This document shows, piece after piece, positions 44,666 to 53,896 of a DNA stretch of 64,000 nt. The stretch is from Bacteroidales bacterium (lineage in GTDB: Bacteria; Bacteroidota; Bacteroidia; Bacteroidales; Marinilabiliaceae). Location of the stretch: assembly GCA_024401335.1 (NCBI GenBank), contig JAKSLH010000005.1, forward strand, positions 62,001 to 126,000, in the 5' to 3' direction. The notes beneath the pieces were generated by a model. That model saw nothing but the letters and a program-made list of their open reading frames with translations, ran no database searches and was not told where the DNA came from. Position 1 is the stretch's first letter, and each line of letters begins with the position of its first letter. The translations under genes were made by a program, and so were the position numbers.

Positions 44666-45901
44666 TTATTCTATTTCTCTGTCGCGGAAGCCGATAAGAT
44701 AAAGTATAGTATCAAGTCCGTTTTCAGATATCGCATGCTGAGCAGTAGCCTTAACCTTTGGTTTAGCATGGAAAGCAATACCGAGTCCGGCGAGCTGAAT
44801 CATAGGGAGGTCATTAGAGCCATCGCCCACGGCGATCACCTGCTCGAGGTGTATATCCTCCTTGAAAGCGATAAACTTAAGCATTTCAGCCTTTTTAGCA
44901 CCATCGACGATGTCGCCAACATAGTTGCCCGTAAGCTTACCATCTTTAACTTCAAGTTCATTGGCATAAACATAATCTATGTCGAGCTTACTCTTAAGAT
45001 AGTTGCCGAAATAGTTGAATCCACCAGAAAGGATAGCAGTCTTATAGCCATACTTCTTGAGAGTACGGAAGAGACGTTCAACACCCTCGGTAAGCGGAAG
45101 ATTCTCAGCTATATTCTTCATAACAGACACATCGAGACCTTTGAGGAGAGAGACACGCTTAGTGAAACTCTGCTTGAAGTCAATCTCGCCACGCATGGCA
45201 GACTCGGTTATAGCGCTAACCTCGTCGTAGACACCAGCGCAACGGGCAAGTTCATCGATCACCTCAGTCTGGATGAGAGTTGAGTCCATATCGAAGCATA
45301 CCAGACGACGGTTACGGCGGAAGATGTTATCCTCCTGGAAGGCAATATCGACACCTGTCTCCTTAGACACGGCGATGAAATCCTCCTTCAGTTTTTTGAC
45401 ATCGTTAGGGACGCCTCTAAGTGAGAATTCGATAACGCTCATCATATTGTCGCCATCGTCACCGAGAGGTCGACGGCCAGAGAGACGAGTGATAAGGTCG
45501 ATATTAAGTCCCTGTTCGGAAATAATCTTAGTAACAGCAGCAATATGTTCGCCTTTCATACGGCGAGCCATAAGAGTCAATATATTACGCTGTTTGCCCT
45601 GCTGATCCACCCAATCGTTATAGTGGTCGATAGGAATAGGGGTGAACTTAACATTCATGCCCAACTCGTAGGCCTTGAAAAGAAGATCCTTCAAAACAGG
45701 AGAAGACTGAGCTTTTTCGGAAAGGCCAAAGAGAATGCCAAGACCGAGGTCATTATGGATAGTAGCCTGACCCATATCGAGGATATCAACACTATGCTCA
45801 GCGAGAACGGCAGTTAGAGAAGCAGTCACACCGGGACGGTCTTCACCCTGCACATTCATAAGGATCAGTTCCTTTACTTTACCTTTCAAGTTCTGTTTCA
45901 T
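44666..45901 (-). CDS. serB: Phosphoserine phosphatase with N-terminal ACT domains
   Basis: Last step of serine synthesis. The 411-residue protein has two ACT-like modules first (about 10-180; the first begins ILMNVQGEDRPGVTASL, the second MARRMKGEHIAAV), then the HAD phosphatase: CFDMDSTLIQTEVIDE (nucleophile Asp), ILSGGFNYFG (motif II Ser) and VAVGDGSNDLPMI (motif IV). ACT modules suggest control by an amino acid such as serine. The ATG overlaps the epimerase stop by 4 nt. It is the last gene of a leftward operon with cstA. Confidence 0.95.
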   Translation of the reverse strand: MKQNLKGKVKELILMNVQGEDRPGVTASLTAVLAEHSVDILDMGQATIHNDLGLGILFGLSEKAQSSPVLKDLLFKAYELGMNVKFTPIPIDHYNDWVDQQGKQRNILTLMARRMKGEHIAAVTKIISEQGLNIDLITRLSGRRPLGDDGDNMMSVIEFSLRGVPNDVKKLKEDFIAVSKETGVDIAFQEDNIFRRNRRLVCFDMDSTLIQTEVIDELARCAGVYDEVSAITESAMRGEIDFKQSFTKRVSLLKGLDVSVMKNIAENLPLTEGVERLFRTLKKYGYKTAILSGGFNYFGNYLKSKLDIDYVYANELEVKDGKLTGNYVGDIVDGAKKAEMLKFIAFKEDIHLEQVIAVGDGSNDLPMIQLAGLGIAFHAKPKVKATAQHAISENGLDTILYLIGFRDREIE

Positions 45902-46917
45902 AACTTACATTTATGGAATGCAGCCATATTAGCCACACTATCTTTTAATGATATAAAATCTATATTTAATGCCTTACGCACCTTCTCTGACGAATAAGAG
46001 TTATTGCCACCCATAGAGCGAACAGACTCGTAGGTGAGAGCCGGCTTAGAGCCAACAAACAACGACTTGACAGCCAAGAGAGTAGCAGCAATATTCATGA
46101 GCATTTTAGATGCCCTATATTTAGGTCGCTCGACAGAAAACTCATCAGCGAAGAGATTCTGCACATTGCGAACAGACGAGTTCTCGCTTACAAGGACATA
46201 CCGTTCGCCAAAGAGTTCTTTTTCGACAAGCTGGACCATAGCCTTAGCCACATCGCGAGCATCGACATAACCAGTCTGTCCCTCGACATAGAACCTAGAG
46301 CCCTTTTTTGTTGCAGAAGCTATAGAGCCGCTACTACGAGACAGGAGGCAAGGACCGAGCACAACTCCAGGGTTGACAATCACAGCCTTCAGTCCCTGTT
46401 CCATAGCGCGCCACACTTCCATTTCCTGTCGGAACTTACTTTGTGAATATACCGAACGGTCGGCATCGGGCTGGAAAGGAGTTGATTCGTCGATAGGCGA
46501 GCCATCGGAAGTATGACCTACAGCGCCGATAGAGCTTACGTGGCAGAAAGCCTCAACACCACTATTCATGGCAGCCGATATGACATTGACAGTTCCGTCG
46601 ATATTGACGCGCCACAGGAGGTCATGTTCGCAACTATTGAAGGACACCATGGACGCTGTATGATAGACAACAGATATATCGGTCATAGCTGCAGACACCG
46701 ATTCGACATCGAGGAGTTCAGCGTTACGCCATTCGACAGCGTCGAAGAGTTGTTCCTTACCATAATGAGCGAAGACACGGCGAACTATTTCCTTATTGGA
46801 AGAGGGACGGCACAAAGCGCACACATCGGCCCCCTTCTCAAGCAGATAAAGGAGGACATGTGTTCCCACCAATCCTGTAGCGCCAGTAACCAGTATCTTC
46901 TTGCTATTATCCATCAA
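45898..46917 (-). CDS. NAD-dependent epimerase/dehydratase family protein (extended SDR)
   Basis: A 339-residue Rossmann enzyme. The N-terminus ILVTGATGLVGTHVLLYL holds the GxxGxxG cofactor loop (about 8-25); SSIGAVG is the catalytic Ser region and YSQSK the Tyr-Lys pair. It resembles dihydroflavonol-reductase-like/NAD-epimerase members of the extended SDR class, without a recognisable specific substrate. It overlaps serB by 4 nt and lies 12 nt after cstA. The start may be at 46917 or 46914 (two adjacent ATGs). Confidence 0.85.
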   Translation of the reverse strand: MMDNSKKILVTGATGLVGTHVLLYLLEKGADVCALCRPSSNKEIVRRVFAHYGKEQLFDAVEWRNAELLDVESVSAAMTDISVVYHTASMVSFNSCEHDLLWRVNIDGTVNVISAAMNSGVEAFCHVSSIGAVGHTSDGSPIDESTPFQPDADRSVYSQSKFRQEMEVWRAMEQGLKAVIVNPGVVLGPCLLSRSSGSIASATKKGSRFYVEGQTGYVDARDVAKAMVQLVEKELFGERYVLVSENSSVRNVQNLFADEFSVERPKYRASKMLMNIAATLLAVKSLFVGSKPALTYESVRSMGGNNSYSSEKVRKALNIDFISLKDSVANMAAFHKCKL

Positions 46918-46929
46918 GAAAGGCAGGAA

Positions 46930-48369
46930 TTACTGTTTAGTGTAAGACTTATGCCAGATGAGGAACAAGACAGCAGACACAACAGCCGAAACGGCACCCA
47001 CTATATATCCAGGAATAGTCTGGCCAGGCCACAGGCCTAGGCATTCGGGAGCCACGAAAACGTATGTTGTGCAGACAGCCGTCATGAATATGGCAGGTAT
47101 GAGAGTCACGAAGTAGTTTTTCTTGCCTATAACCAAGAAAACCGTTATAGACCAGAGAGTGAACACCGAGAGAGTCTGGTTGCACCAAGCGAAGTAGCGC
47201 CAGATGATATTAAATCCGTTTTTATCGTTAATGCTATACACGAGGACCGCGATAGTAGCTGCGAAGATAGGGAGACTAACCATGAGGCGCTTAGCGATGC
47301 TCTTCTGCTCGATATGAACATAATCGGCCACGATGAGACGAGCAGAACGTAGAGCAGTGTCGCCTGATGTGATAGGGGCCGCAACAATGCCGAGAAGAGC
47401 AAGTATGCTACCGAAAGCGCCAAGCCAGTCTTGAGAGATAGCCGTAGCCACAGATGCGCCGGTGAAAGCCTTACCAGAGACAGCGTCAACGATGCCATTT
47501 TCTCCAAAGAAACAAGTTGCCGCAGCAGCCCATACGAGAGCTACGACACCTTCAGTAACCATTGCGCCGTAGAAGACAGGGCGTCCATGCTTAATCTGAG
47601 TCATGCAACGAGCCATAAGAGGAGACTGGGTAGCATGGAAACCGCTGATAGCACCACAGGCGATGGATATGAACATCATAGGGAAAATAGGGTTGGTCTC
47701 ATATTTAGTACCGAAGCCTTCCCAAATCTCAGGGAGAGCAGGGTGCTTAACATAGAGCATCACAAGAATGCCGATAGCCATAAAGATAAGAGCAATGGCG
47801 AATAGCGGATAGACGCGGCCGATGATCTTGTCGATAGGGAGAAGAGTGGCAAGTATGTAATAGGCAAAGATTATGAGGATCCATTTGAGTGCGTCGAGGA
47901 AGTCGGGTGTCATGCCAGCGAGAAGTTCGGCAGGACCACTTACAAAGACAGCAGCCACAAGGACCATGAGTACAATTGTGAAAACGCCGAAGACAGCCTT
48001 TGTGCGTTTGCCAAGATAACGGCCGATGATCTCTGGGAGACTCTCACCGTCGTTGGAGAGAGAAATCATACCAGCGAGGAAGTCATGAACCGCACCAGCG
48101 AAGATAGTTCCAAATACAATCCACAGATAGGATGCCGTACCGAACTTAGCGCCCATGATAGCGCCGAAGATAGGCCCAAGACCTGCGATATTGAGGAATT
48201 GGATCATGAAGACCTTCCAAGTAGGCAATGGGAGGAAATCTACGCCATCAGGATGAAGGATGGCGGGAGTCTTCTGGGAATAGTTGGGAGCGAACACTCT
48301 TTCAACGAATGCGCCATAGACGAAGTATCCACAAACAAGCAACAAAAGTGCTATAGAAAAGGTAACCAT
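46930..48369 (-). CDS. cstA: Carbon starvation protein CstA-like transporter
   Basis: A 479-residue inner-membrane protein with about 13 membrane helices. E. coli CstA (about 700 residues) and its relatives carry peptides or pyruvate; this is the short form. Visible are QFLNIAGLGPIFGAIMGAKFG (near 58-78), GTIFAGAVHDFLAGMISL and the charged LPEIIGRYLGKR, conserved in the family. A -7 element lies at 48417. It is the first gene of the cstA-epimerase-serB operon, which suggests a link to amino acid or pyruvate supply, by position only. Confidence 0.9.
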   Translation of the reverse strand: MVTFSIALLLLVCGYFVYGAFVERVFAPNYSQKTPAILHPDGVDFLPLPTWKVFMIQFLNIAGLGPIFGAIMGAKFGTASYLWIVFGTIFAGAVHDFLAGMISLSNDGESLPEIIGRYLGKRTKAVFGVFTIVLMVLVAAVFVSGPAELLAGMTPDFLDALKWILIIFAYYILATLLPIDKIIGRVYPLFAIALIFMAIGILVMLYVKHPALPEIWEGFGTKYETNPIFPMMFISIACGAISGFHATQSPLMARCMTQIKHGRPVFYGAMVTEGVVALVWAAAATCFFGENGIVDAVSGKAFTGASVATAISQDWLGAFGSILALLGIVAAPITSGDTALRSARLIVADYVHIEQKSIAKRLMVSLPIFAATIAVLVYSINDKNGFNIIWRYFAWCNQTLSVFTLWSITVFLVIGKKNYFVTLIPAIFMTAVCTTYVFVAPECLGLWPGQTIPGYIVGAVSAVVSAVLFLIWHKSYTKQ

Positions 48370-48416
48370 TTTGGTAATATTTTATGCTAATAAAGCCTAA
48401 CAAGGTGAAATACGTA

Positions 48417-48424
48417 CAAAAATA
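48417..48424 (-). promoter_or_regulatory. -7 element of cstA
   Basis: Minus strand TATTTTTG, consensus match, predicted leader about 40 nt. No TTG at the right spacing. Confidence 0.45.
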
Positions 48425-48670
48425 GTGTTTTTATCAATGTAATGGAAAATGTAAAAGAGAATTTTGGGCAGACACGAATAAATATTCACCACAGGATGCA
48501 TTTATGCATATACATACAGTTCTAAAATATGACAAATCGCATATTTTAATCATAAAGGTATAGTCTGGTTAGCTTATGGTCAGCCTTTTATAGACCCGTA
48601 TATTTATACAAAGATTCTCTTTATCTGCAAATAAACAAACGCAACACACATAGTATTATATTATATTGAT

Positions 48671-48678
48671 TATTTTTG
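48671..48678 (+). promoter_or_regulatory. -7 element of purU
   Basis: TATTTTTG 21 nt before the ATG at 48700. It rules out the in-frame TTG at 48676 as start, which would lie inside the promoter. No clear -33. Confidence 0.5.
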
Positions 48679-48699
48679 CAAATAGAAACATATATAGAC

Positions 48700-49569
48700 A
48701 TGGACAAGGAAAAATCGGTAACAGCCATATTGCGCATCAACTGTCCCGACCAGAAGGGACTCATCTCACGTGTAACAGATTTCATTCAGAGAAACAACGG
48801 AAATATCGTAGCGCTTGACCAGCATACGGACAAGCTTGAGGGTCAATTCTTTATGAGAATAGAGTGGGAGCTTGAAGGATTTGAGCTCACCAAGGATCAG
48901 ATAGCTCCAGCATTTGAGCATGCGATAGCCGTACCTTGCCACATGAGATGGCAGCTTGACTTCAGCGACCAAAAGCTAAGGATGGCGATTATGGTATCGA
49001 AGTTGTCACATTGCCTATATGACCTTCTTGCAAGATATCATGGTGGTGAGCTTGATGTTGAGATACCTCTCATCATAGGCAATCACGAGGAAATGAAGAC
49101 CATAGCAGACCAGTTTGGCATACCATTCCACCTCATTAAGATAACGAAAGAGAACAAGGCAGAGCAGGAGAAGCTCCAGATGAAGCTCATAGAGGAGAAC
49201 AACATAGACTTTGTTGTTCTTGCGCGTTACATGCAGATACTCTCGACCGATTTCATCAAGGCATATCCTAACAGGATAATCAACATACACCACTCTACCC
49301 TACCAGCCTTCGTTGGCGCCAAGCCATATCACCAGGCTCATGCCAGAGGAGTGAAACTGATTGGTGCGACAAGCCATTATGTAACAGAAGATCTTGATGC
49401 AGGTCCAATAATAGAGCAAGACATAATACGTGTAACACATCGAGACACACCAGAGACACTTGTGCAGAAAGGCAAGGATGTAGAGAAGATAGTGCTCTCG
49501 AGAGCTGTTGCGGCTCATATAGCGAGACGCACGCTTGTATATGAGAACAAGACCGTTATTTTCAACTAA
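48700..49569 (+). CDS. purU: Formyltetrahydrofolate deformylase
   Basis: Releases formate from 10-formyl-tetrahydrofolate, balancing one-carbon units. The 289-residue protein has an ACT domain first (ILRINCPDQKGLISRVTDFI, about 7-26) and a formyltransferase-type catalytic domain from about 85, with VLARYMQIL and INIHHSTLPAFVGAKPYHQA (catalytic His and Asn region), then GATSHYVTEDLDAGPI (catalytic Asp). The start at 48700 follows from the -7 element. hisH lies 14 nt downstream. fhs, at 55875-57542, makes the opposite molecule from formate. Confidence 0.95.
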   Translation: MDKEKSVTAILRINCPDQKGLISRVTDFIQRNNGNIVALDQHTDKLEGQFFMRIEWELEGFELTKDQIAPAFEHAIAVPCHMRWQLDFSDQKLRMAIMVSKLSHCLYDLLARYHGGELDVEIPLIIGNHEEMKTIADQFGIPFHLIKITKENKAEQEKLQMKLIEENNIDFVVLARYMQILSTDFIKAYPNRIINIHHSTLPAFVGAKPYHQAHARGVKLIGATSHYVTEDLDAGPIIEQDIIRVTHRDTPETLVQKGKDVEKIVLSRAVAAHIARRTLVYENKTVIFN

Positions 49570-49583
49570 AAAACGATCAACCA

Positions 49584-50183
49584 ATGAAGGTAGTCATCAT
49601 AAAATATAACGCGGGCAACATACGTTCGGTAAGCAACGCATTAAAGCGACTAGGAGTCGAGGCAGAGATAACAGACGACGAGGAAAAGATCAAGAGTGCA
49701 GACAAGGTGATATTTCCAGGCGTTGGCGAGGCCAGCACGACAATGGAATATCTGAAGAAAAGTGGTCTTGACAAACTCATCTGTTCGCTCAAGCAGCCAG
49801 TGCTTGGCATCTGTCTTGGCATGCAGCTAATGTGCAGACATTCTGAAGAGGGCGATGCGGACTGCCTAAACATATTTGATGTTGAAGTGAAGCGATTCCA
49901 GCTACCAGAGGACAATATAGACAACCTCAAGATACCTCAGATGGGCTGGAACAACATAAGTGACGTGAAGACACCTCTATTCACCAGTGAGCAGGAGGGT
50001 AAGTTCGTCTATTTTGTGCATAGCTATTATGTGCCGCTCTGCGAATATACGGCAGCGACAACAACACATACTTTAAGCTACAGTTCGGCGCTACATAAGG
50101 ACAACTTCTATGCTACGCAGTTTCACCCAGAAAAAAGCGGAAGCGTAGGAGAAGCCATACTGAGAAACTTCCTTGCATTATAG
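49584..50183 (+). CDS. hisH: Imidazole glycerol phosphate synthase, glutaminase subunit HisH
   Basis: Supplies ammonia from glutamine to HisF in histidine synthesis. The 199-residue class I glutamine amidotransferase has IFPGVGEAST (oxyanion region), the catalytic Cys77 in VLGICLGMQ and His181/Glu183 in QFHPEKSG. The sequence MGWNNI is typical of HisH. It lies between purU and a mechanosensitive channel gene, 14 and 22 nt away, and no other his gene is nearby. Its partner hisF must be elsewhere. Coupling with purU may reflect the link through AICAR and formyl-folate, which is inference. Confidence 0.93.
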   Translation: MKVVIIKYNAGNIRSVSNALKRLGVEAEITDDEEKIKSADKVIFPGVGEASTTMEYLKKSGLDKLICSLKQPVLGICLGMQLMCRHSEEGDADCLNIFDVEVKRFQLPEDNIDNLKIPQMGWNNISDVKTPLFTSEQEGKFVYFVHSYYVPLCEYTAATTTHTLSYSSALHKDNFYATQFHPEKSGSVGEAILRNFLAL

Positions 50184-50205
50184 AACTCCATAAGACCTGG
50201 AACCC

Positions 50206-52788
50206 ATGAAAAAAATCCTATCTATCATTCTGCTACTCTTGATGATCACGCCTACGCAGGCCGTGCTCAATGAGAGTGACCTTGTAAAGACACTTGAAGT
50301 GTTGAGAGACGAACTGGAGCACCTTTATAAGGAGCAACAGGAGAATCTTGCCAAGTATAAGCAGTTTGACACCATGCAGCATGAGAAGATGCTGAAGATG
50401 ATACAAGAGAGCAACCAGACAGCGCTGATACTCTATTCGCAGAAACAGGACTATATCTTCAATCTCACCTATGCATGTAATGAAGCAACAAGACAGTATA
50501 GAGATTTCACAAGGCAACAGGAGCCATATTTCAAGATACTGGAAAGGATAGAGCTAGAGATCGACCGCTATGAAAAGCTGATCGATGCCCTTGTGTCGTT
50601 GCCTCCAAGATATACGAAGGATACAAACATAGGGAATGTAGCAGAGTCGGTAAGCAACAACGAGGAGAAGACAGAGATTGTAGACAGCACAAATATAGCC
50701 ATTGTCGACAGCCTTGTTGACGTTGTGGCAGAGAAGGCCAAAAGAAGCAAGTTTCTTCTAGCTCCATCACATCAGGCAGAAAGAGACTCATGTATAGAGA
50801 TAGTAAACCAGATAAGGAAATCGCTCATAGAAGTTCACGATGCGATAAAAGAGGACTATGACCAGTATATCGCCATAGGCGAGAAGATGAAGGTATTAAA
50901 TGACTATGCGCTCAACAAGTACCAATCGATACAGCAGAACATCTTCAAGAATGGAGAGACAAGTTTTATCTCGATGCTTGCTCGTCCAAAATACTACTGG
51001 AACATTGCCGTAAGGGACATAAAAGACAAATATGTTTTGACTGGAGAAGAGAGAGTGAAATCAGATTGGAAGGGACCAGTAGTCTTAATATTCACCTTCT
51101 TTGCCATATTCTATCTGGCGATAGTCATCATTTTGTGCAACATCGTCATCAGATTCCTATTATCGAACAAATTCAAAGGTGAGCTATTTGAGAAACGAAA
51201 GAATTATATCATAACAGCCTGTTCGATGGTATTATTCTCGATTGTGCTCTTCATCATGAGCTATATCATCGACGACAACTTCTTCAAAATGGCAAGCAGT
51301 CTGCTTGTAGAATTCACATTGTTGATGTCGGCCATTGTCGCGTCGTTGCTATTCAGAATAGACGCTAACAAATTGAGATACGGATACAGGCTCTATTTCC
51401 CTGTCATGGCGATGGGATTCTTCGTAATATTCGTCAGAATCATCTTCGTTCCGAACAGCGTAGTCAGCCTGCTTTTTCCACCGTTGCTTTTAATAGCGAC
51501 ATTGTTTCAGTTTGACGGAGTCAAGAAATACAGCACACAAGTTGAGTCTGCGGACCGATTCTACACATGGATCTCGTTTGCAACAATAGCGGTGTCATGC
51601 ATAGCCAGCTGGTGTGGCTTCACACTATTGGCGGTACAGATATTCATGTGGTGGATGATACAGCTCACATGCATACATGGCATAACATGCTGTTATGACG
51701 CTATGAAGATATACGAAGACAAGATATTACGAAAAAGCATAGAAGGCATGCTGGAAGACAACACACAGGTAGAAAAAGTGATGAAGTCGTATCACAAGCA
51801 AGACGGCAAGTTCTTCCAGTACACATGGATAGGCGATCTCATCAACATGACCGTCATTCCATTGCTTGCAGTATTGTCGGTTCCTGTATGTATCTATTGG
51901 GCGTCGGACATCTTTGACATGTCGGATACCTGTGCAACGATATTCTTTACAGACTTCGTGAAAGTGCCAGATGTATTTGAATTGTCGATAGCAAAGATCG
52001 TGACGGTAAGCAGCATGTATTTCATATTCAAATTCTTGAACTACATTCTCCGTTCGTCATACAACCACTATGTAGAGAAGAAGACCAAGGCCAATCAGCT
52101 TGCGAACATCACGCTTGGGAACAACTTGATATCGATTGTTGTATGGGGAGCGTTTTTCATTATATCACTCATCCTGATGAACATTCCTGGTACAGGCATC
52201 TCGATTGTAACAGCAGGTTTAGCGACCGGTGTTGGTTTCGCCATGAAAGACGTATTGAATAACTTCTTCTATGGAATGTCGCTTATGGCAGGACGAGTAA
52301 GAGTAGGAGAGATGATAGAGTGTGACGGGATACGAGGCATTGTGCATAGCATTACCTATCAGAGTACACAAATACAGACACTAGACGGTAGCATATTGGC
52401 ATTCTTGAACAGCAACCTCTTTGCCAAGAGTTTCAAGAACCTGACCAGGAACCACGACTATGAACTTGTAAAACTTCCAATAGGAGTAGCCTATGGCACA
52501 AATATAGAGCGAGTGAGAGAAGTGCTCATAGACAAGATTAGAGAGTTTATGGACAAGCAGAGTAAAGACATGCCTGACATCGACCCTTCGAAGAATATCG
52601 TGGTAGCGCTTAACGGTTTTGGTGACAGTAGTGTTGACCTGTATGTAGTATTATGGGTAAGGCTGCATACGAAACTAATGACATGCAGCAAGATAAACGA
52701 GATAATCTATAATACACTCAACGAGAACAATATTGAGATACCATTCCCTCAGAGAGACGTACATGTCAGAGATATGGTAAAACAATAA
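50206..52788 (+). CDS. MscS-family mechanosensitive ion channel (long form)
   Basis: An 860-residue channel that opens under membrane tension. A signal peptide (to about 19, LLLMITPTQA) is followed by a large extracytoplasmic helical, coiled-coil-rich region (about 25-270), then about ten membrane helices from about 290 to 665. The MscS core comes last: ISIVTAGLATGVGFAMKD is the pore-lining helix, LNNFFYGMSLMAGRVRVGEMIE the beta domain, then GIVHSITYQSTQIQT and the C-terminal alpha/beta domain. The size and the periplasmic part place it with the long MscK-like or YnaI-like channels. It is the third gene after purU and hisH. Confidence 0.92.
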   Translation: MKKILSIILLLLMITPTQAVLNESDLVKTLEVLRDELEHLYKEQQENLAKYKQFDTMQHEKMLKMIQESNQTALILYSQKQDYIFNLTYACNEATRQYRDFTRQQEPYFKILERIELEIDRYEKLIDALVSLPPRYTKDTNIGNVAESVSNNEEKTEIVDSTNIAIVDSLVDVVAEKAKRSKFLLAPSHQAERDSCIEIVNQIRKSLIEVHDAIKEDYDQYIAIGEKMKVLNDYALNKYQSIQQNIFKNGETSFISMLARPKYYWNIAVRDIKDKYVLTGEERVKSDWKGPVVLIFTFFAIFYLAIVIILCNIVIRFLLSNKFKGELFEKRKNYIITACSMVLFSIVLFIMSYIIDDNFFKMASSLLVEFTLLMSAIVASLLFRIDANKLRYGYRLYFPVMAMGFFVIFVRIIFVPNSVVSLLFPPLLLIATLFQFDGVKKYSTQVESADRFYTWISFATIAVSCIASWCGFTLLAVQIFMWWMIQLTCIHGITCCYDAMKIYEDKILRKSIEGMLEDNTQVEKVMKSYHKQDGKFFQYTWIGDLINMTVIPLLAVLSVPVCIYWASDIFDMSDTCATIFFTDFVKVPDVFELSIAKIVTVSSMYFIFKFLNYILRSSYNHYVEKKTKANQLANITLGNNLISIVVWGAFFIISLILMNIPGTGISIVTAGLATGVGFAMKDVLNNFFYGMSLMAGRVRVGEMIECDGIRGIVHSITYQSTQIQTLDGSILAFLNSNLFAKSFKNLTRNHDYELVKLPIGVAYGTNIERVREVLIDKIREFMDKQSKDMPDIDPSKNIVVALNGFGDSSVDLYVVLWVRLHTKLMTCSKINEIIYNTLNENNIEIPFPQRDVHVRDMVKQ

Positions 52789-52803
52789 TATCAGATATAT
52801 CAG

Positions 52804-52835
52804 AAGCCTACCAACATTGAGTTCGGTAGGCTTTT
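52804..52835. terminator. Bidirectional terminator between mscS and ygjP-like gene
   Basis: AAGCCTACC (52804-52812) pairs perfectly with GGTAGGCTT (52825-52833). The stem overlaps the stop codon of the leftward gene. T-runs are short on both sides. Confidence 0.55.
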
Positions 52836-53539
52836 AATTCTTTACTATGTCTTGCGGCAAGACCGCCATCGACTTTGTCGAGAAGCATATGGAACTTAGG
52901 CCCATGATTCATCTCAACAGTGTGGCACAATTCATGAAGAATCACATGGTCGATAAGATGCAAAGGCAAACGCATGAGATGAACATTGAGCTGTATGCAC
53001 CCCTTTGTCGAGCAACTGCCCCAACGCGACTTGAGGTCTTTCAATTCTACTGTCGAATATCTGAACCCGAATCGCTTGGCAAGCTCGTCCACTCGTTGTG
53101 GCAATACTTTTTGACCTTCTACTTTATAAGCAAATGCTATGCCTTTTCTTGCCAACTCTTGCACTACTTCATTCTCTGCCGGATTAACCGACGGCGGATA
53201 ACTGACCTGTATGACGCCCTGTTTCACTTGCAGATGCACTCTCGAATCCTTAGCATCGGCCGTAAGTCGCAACGTATGCTGCCTTGTAGCAAATTGTGTT
53301 TCGGGAGTGAAAACGGTCATGCTGTGGCTTTTCTTTGCCAATCTGTTTCGTGCATCCTCTATCCATTGCGACTGCTCTGCCACATACCGTCCTATCTCTT
53401 GCTGCGGAGTGCCCGGGCGCACCGTAACTCGCACTACACCGCCCTCATGAACACGCAACGACATACCACGCGCATTGATTTTCTCAAGCACTTCTATAGT
53501 ACCTAAACGTTCAAGAGCAAATGTATATGTTGCAGGCAT
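52808..53539 (-). CDS. YgjP-like (DUF45) zinc metallopeptidase
   Basis: A 243-residue intracellular protein with a C-terminal M48-type metallopeptidase domain: the LKSRWGSCSTKGCIQLN lead-in and HVILHELCHTVEMNHGPKFH, with both zinc His and the catalytic Glu, plus His at 'NHGPKFH'. The N-terminal half carries strands (VRVTVRPGTPQQEIG, TLRLTADAKDSRVHL) of the family. The start at 53539 (MPATYTFALERLG) is preferred because a -7 like element lies 21 nt upstream; a longer frame from 53602 covers it. Substrate unknown. It is convergent with mscS. Confidence 0.9.
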   Translation of the reverse strand: MPATYTFALERLGTIEVLEKINARGMSLRVHEGGVVRVTVRPGTPQQEIGRYVAEQSQWIEDARNRLAKKSHSMTVFTPETQFATRQHTLRLTADAKDSRVHLQVKQGVIQVSYPPSVNPAENEVVQELARKGIAFAYKVEGQKVLPQRVDELAKRFGFRYSTVELKDLKSRWGSCSTKGCIQLNVHLMRLPLHLIDHVILHELCHTVEMNHGPKFHMLLDKVDGGLAARHSKELKAYRTQCW

Positions 53540-53896
53540 TACGTAATATTTTTCGACTAGCAAATATATACAATTTTGACATTGATATCTGCGAACTATC
53601 AACTCTCTTCATATCTGACCACCCCAATTTTTGTGTTATGTGTTAGAAATGTGTTAGTGTCAATCCCCATCTGCCTTATTCCATTCATTAATTACAATGC
53701 TGTTTTTCTATCAAAATGACACAACTAATAACCATTAAGTAATAAGTTGTAGTTAAAAAACGTAAATATACTTTCATATTGAAATCTATTATCTATATTT
53801 GCATTGTAATCGAAAGGAAAGATATCATTTCGATTACAAATTATAAATACAAGACCTGGATAGCGGTATTGCTATCGAAATTAAAAAAACAACAGT
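53540..53896. other. Divergent intergenic region, ygjP-like and cysteine hydrolase
   Basis: A 357-nt AT-rich stretch. The leftward -7 is TATATTTG on the minus strand (53561-53568) and the rightward -7 is TATATTTG (53794-53801). No gene or repeat is recognised between them. Confidence 0.55.
53794..53801 (+). promoter_or_regulatory. -7 element of the exported cysteine hydrolase gene
   Basis: TATATTTG, consensus match. The predicted leader is about 90 nt, longer than most in this window. Confidence 0.5.

Larger units (their letters stand above)
48370..48699. other. Divergent intergenic region between cstA and purU
   Basis: A 330-nt AT-rich stretch with the cstA -7 element (48417-48424) and a candidate purU -7 element TATTTTTG (48671-48678). 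No gene, repeat or RNA gene is seen. Confidence 0.55.

Noticed and set aside
49584-50183. HisH as a different glutamine amidotransferase (PabA/TrpG or PurQ)
   Set aside because: The short length, MGWNNI and the Cys77/His181/Glu183 arrangement are those of HisH.
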